A stretch of 59,905 bases of DNA from positions 1 through 59,905 of the forward strand of contig JAUJON010000008.1 of assembly GCA_030447595.1 (NCBI GenBank). Direction: 5' to 3'. A program made the position numbers and the translations under genes. The notes under the pieces are model-generated. The model searched no databases and was not told where the DNA came from. It saw nothing but the letters and a program-made list of their open reading frames with translations. Origin of the DNA: Thermosynechococcaceae cyanobacterium YX3bin19 (GTDB taxonomy: Bacteria; Cyanobacteriota; Cyanobacteriia; Thermosynechococcales; Thermosynechococcaceae). Below, one piece after another: positions 57,532 through 59,905 of this stretch (the stretch's first letter is position 1; every line of letters starts with the position of its first letter).

Positions 57532-57725
57532 AGCACAGGATTGACTTTTGCCCAAAGCGGGGAATACATGGGTTCAGGATACAGGGTCAACCAAAATACT
57601 CCAAGAGCCAGTTGGTCCATTCAGTGTAGAACGAATTGCATCTAACTAAGGAGCAGTACCTATTGCTTCGCTCCGGAGCCCTAAACTCATACAAAACAAT
57701 ACAACTTGCTGCTCCTGGAGGCAAC

Positions 57726-58184
57726 TTAACCCGATAGCTTTACTTTGACCAGCTCCTGAACCTTTTTGCCATCAGCTTTGCCTTTGAGTTGCTGCATGGC
57801 GGGTCCCATCACCTTCCCCATGTCTTTGGCAGAAGTTGCGCCAACTTGGATAATAATCTGGTCAACCAGCTGACTGATCTCCGGGTCTGATAGTTGCTGG
57901 GGTAAGTATTCTTCAATGATGGCAAGTTCCTGAGCCTCTTTCTCCGCTAGGTCAGGACGTCCCACCAGGCGATATTGCTCGATTGAGTCCCGGCGCTGCT
58001 TGGCCTGCTGGACTAAGACTTCAAGCTCTTGCGCTTCGGTTAGCTCTGTTTGTCCAGCTGGTCGAACACTGACTTCTTTTTCCAGCAATGTTTTTTTGAT
58101 ACTGCGGACTGTCTCTAGACGCAGCTTGTCTCGAGACTTCATCGCTGTTTTGATAGCTTCTGTAATCTGGTCTTTTAAGCTCAT
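57726..58184 (-). CDS. GatB/YqeY domain-containing protein
   Basis: YqeY-like protein related to the tail domain of the tRNA amidotransferase subunit GatB; function not settled. The 152 residues read LKDQITEAIKTAMKSRDKLR, a typical start, and end MGKVMGPAMQQLKGKADGKK, the family hallmark. Length normal. Stands alone on the minus strand, 194 bases from the kinase. Confidence 0.88.
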   Translation of the reverse strand: MSLKDQITEAIKTAMKSRDKLRLETVRSIKKTLLEKEVSVRPAGQTELTEAQELEVLVQQAKQRRDSIEQYRLVGRPDLAEKEAQELAIIEEYLPQQLSDPEISQLVDQIIIQVGATSAKDMGKVMGPAMQQLKGKADGKKVQELVKVKLSG

Positions 58185-58454
58185 AGCTCTATGTCCGCAG
58201 TATCAAGTTCTCAAACATAAATCATTGCCCTTATACGACTGGCCCTCAGGCCCACAAACCCATGCAGTCAGCGATATCCCTGTAACGCGATACACACTGA
58301 AGCACTTGTAAAAGCCAGCGCCAGTTCATTGCTATCTATTCCCTAAGATCCTAGCAAACTGGCTGTGGTAAAGCAGGAGCAGCCTTTTGAAGAAGATCTG
58401 GCGGGGGGGCTAGCCCCTCGTTCATTCCTAACTTTATGCAAGAAGGCCAGTCCT

Positions 58455-58504
58455 TCACAGACTAACGCCATAGTATCTGGGGATACTATGGCGTTAGTCT
58501 GTGA
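58455..58504. repeat. Perfect 23-bp inverted repeat, 4-base loop
   Basis: 58455-58477 is exactly complementary to 58482-58504 with loop TGGG. It lies between the glycosyltransferase end and yqeY, 38 bases after the glycosyltransferase stop. No T-run follows on either strand, so it is not a classic terminator. It could be a transcript-stabilising hairpin or a short mobile palindrome. Confidence 0.85.
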
Positions 58505-58542
58505 TGAATCAGCGAAATACCTCATCAATGCGAGATATCCAG

Positions 58543-59826
58543 TTAAGCCGCAATGCGGGACGGTTGCGCTGGCTGGGTAGATTGAGCGAGCAGTTTGGTG
58601 TAAAGATGAGCCAGACGGGAGGCTACGCTCTCCCAGCTTAATGCTATTTCTGCCCGTTGCCGTCCCGTTTGTCCCAGTTGATCTCGCCAGCTCGGATTAG
58701 CAAGCACGCGATCAACCGCCTGAGCTAGAGCTCCCTCCTCTTTGGGAGGCACGAGCAAGCCAGTGACTTCCGGAACCACAGTAAATTGAAGCCCACCGAC
58801 ATTGCTAGCTACAACGGGTGTGCCGCTTGCCATAGCCTCAACCGCAACGGGACTGAAGGGTTCGTAGTAGCTAGGGACAACACAGACATCAGCTGCGGCA
58901 TAGTAAGCGGGTAAGTCTGATTCATCAAGATAGCCTGGGAAAGTTGTGAGATTGCTTAGCCCTAGTTCGGCGACAGTTCTCTTGATGTGATCGCGCTCTG
59001 CGCCATCCTCCCGGCTAGGATCACTCCCACCTGCAATGACCAGCTTTAGGTCTTCTGAGGCTCGAAAGGTTGACTGAGCAACTGCCCGGACAAGAGTCTC
59101 AATGCCTTTACGCTGACTGAATTTTCCGACATACAAGACGACCTTGGCCTGAAGAGAAATTCCTAACCGTTGGCGGGCTTCTGAACGCGATAGTGAACCA
59201 AAGTGGTCTACGTCTGTACCGCAGGGGATCATTTCGATACAATCCTGGTGCGGGACCAGTACCTTCATGTACTGCTTCTCTTGAGGACTGGTTGCGACAA
59301 TCCAGTCTGCCCTTTCCAGGCAAGCTTTCTCTACTGCTAGTCTTGCAACCACAGTCTCGTATTGAGAGGGCGCAACCGGAACAACCTGGTACTTTAAAGC
59401 GCCCAAGGAGTGAAAGGTATGGACCTGAATCAGGGGGGAGCGCTTCTTCAGCTCCATTCCCACCCAGGCAGATAGCCAGTGATTGGTGTGGATGAGGGGA
59501 TACTCAATCCCTTCTTGCTGCTGAAAAGCACGAAACTGCTGGACAAACTCCGGCAGGTAGCTAAAAAGCTGATCCCGAGGTATCCGGTCTTGGGGACCGG
59601 CTACCAACCGGATGGTTCGGCAATTGGGTCTATGCTGAATGATTTTGGGCTGATCAGCACGGCAACAGCGGGTAAATAGATCGACCTGCCACCCCTGTTG
59701 AGCCAGCGACTCGCCGACTTGTCGGACATACACATTGCGGCATCCTACTTCCTCTTGACCAATTTTTGTCGCCGGGTCACCATCGACAGAAACGAGAGCA
59801 ATACGTCTTTTTGCAGTGATAAACAT
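58543..59826 (-). CDS. Glycosyltransferase family 4 protein (sucrose-phosphate-synthase-like)
   Basis: GT-B glycosyltransferase. The 427 residues start IALVSVDGDPATKIG and include GGCNVYV-like VGCRNVYVRQVGESLAQQGW, HTNHWLSAWVGMELKK, VHTFHSLGALK, KVVLYVGKFSQRKGIETLV (donor domain start) and PFSPVAVEAMASGTPVVASN (EX7E). These are the marks of the sucrose-phosphate synthase/sucrose synthase-like GT4 branch. The acceptor is not known; sucrose-phosphate synthase proper would normally be longer. The gene is complete. Confidence 0.85.
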   Translation of the reverse strand: MFITAKRRIALVSVDGDPATKIGQEEVGCRNVYVRQVGESLAQQGWQVDLFTRCCRADQPKIIQHRPNCRTIRLVAGPQDRIPRDQLFSYLPEFVQQFRAFQQQEGIEYPLIHTNHWLSAWVGMELKKRSPLIQVHTFHSLGALKYQVVPVAPSQYETVVARLAVEKACLERADWIVATSPQEKQYMKVLVPHQDCIEMIPCGTDVDHFGSLSRSEARQRLGISLQAKVVLYVGKFSQRKGIETLVRAVAQSTFRASEDLKLVIAGGSDPSREDGAERDHIKRTVAELGLSNLTTFPGYLDESDLPAYYAAADVCVVPSYYEPFSPVAVEAMASGTPVVASNVGGLQFTVVPEVTGLLVPPKEEGALAQAVDRVLANPSWRDQLGQTGRQRAEIALSWESVASRLAHLYTKLLAQSTQPAQPSRIAA

Positions 59827-59905
59827 AGTTTTGATCTATATCTGAAAAGAACAAAGCTCCCCCCGTCGCAGAGAAAGTTCCCTGCTGTATTTGAACCAGT
59901 GAATT

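Noticed and set aside
1-59905. CRISPR arrays and rRNA genes
   Set aside because: No regularly spaced repeats and no rRNA-like segments were found.

Overview
The window is cyanobacterial chromosome. Frequent GCGATCGC (HIP1-type) sites, Ycf51, Raf1, a CcmK shell protein, a CO2-uptake NDH-1 module, an ArgZ-type arginine dihydrolase and an SLH/OprB porin all point to a beta-cyanobacterium. The species cannot be fixed from the sequence alone.

Layout. 1-3.3 kb: a partial GT4 glycosyltransferase and a PAS-GGDEF-EAL protein. 3.3-9.9 kb: a block without any intact gene, in which recognisable protein pieces change frame every few tens of bases. It looks like unpolished long-read sequence, or less likely a decayed region. 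9.9-13.7 kb: ycf51, an iron-type alcohol dehydrogenase, a small secreted acidic protein and a DEAD/DEAH helicase. 13.9-22.0 kb: tRNA-Gly, then a carbon-concentrating neighbourhood made of raf1, mcdB, mcdA, a ccmK paralogue, chpX/Y, ndhD and ndhF. 22.2-26.8 kb: hisC, birA, pgeF, rlmN and a SRPBCC gene. 26.9-30.9 kb: accessory material with toxin-antitoxin pieces, a pentapeptide protein, a PfkB kinase, a Crp-type gene fragment, a GGCT protein and a NIL protein. 30.9-33.9 kb: cysH, then an IS1-family element carrying a complete IS701-family element inside it. 33.9-36.6 kb: a VOC gene cut off by the IS1 element, and argZ. 36.9-38.7 kb: porin. 38.9-43.1 kb: pstS-C-A-B with a Pho-box-like repeat upstream. 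43.5-49.7 kb: TonB-like, two ExbD, ExbB, FutB, FutA (iron and energised transport). 50-51.3 kb: a structured, possibly non-coding RNA segment and a Crp/Fnr regulator with a duplicated start region. 51.6-59.8 kb: a two-component pair, a small XRE operon, bioD, a Ser/Thr kinase, yqeY and a glycosyltransferase.

How the genes work together. The best functional group is 14.3-22 kb. The NDH-1 CO2-uptake proteins, the shell protein, the carboxysome-positioning pair McdA/McdB and the Rubisco assembly chaperone Raf1 all serve CO2 fixation, and all but raf1 run on the minus strand. The second group, 36.9-49.3 kb, is about nutrient entry: outer-membrane porin, high-affinity phosphate ABC transporter, TonB/ExbB/ExbD energising system and Fe(III) ABC transporter.

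Quality warning. At least a dozen conserved genes (ndhD, chpX/Y, pstB, cysH, bioD, exbD, porin, kinase and others) contain single-base frameshifts while their protein sequence stays well conserved on both sides. I read most of these as residual sequencing indels, not true pseudogenes. Calls below give the span of the whole gene and name the frameshifts.
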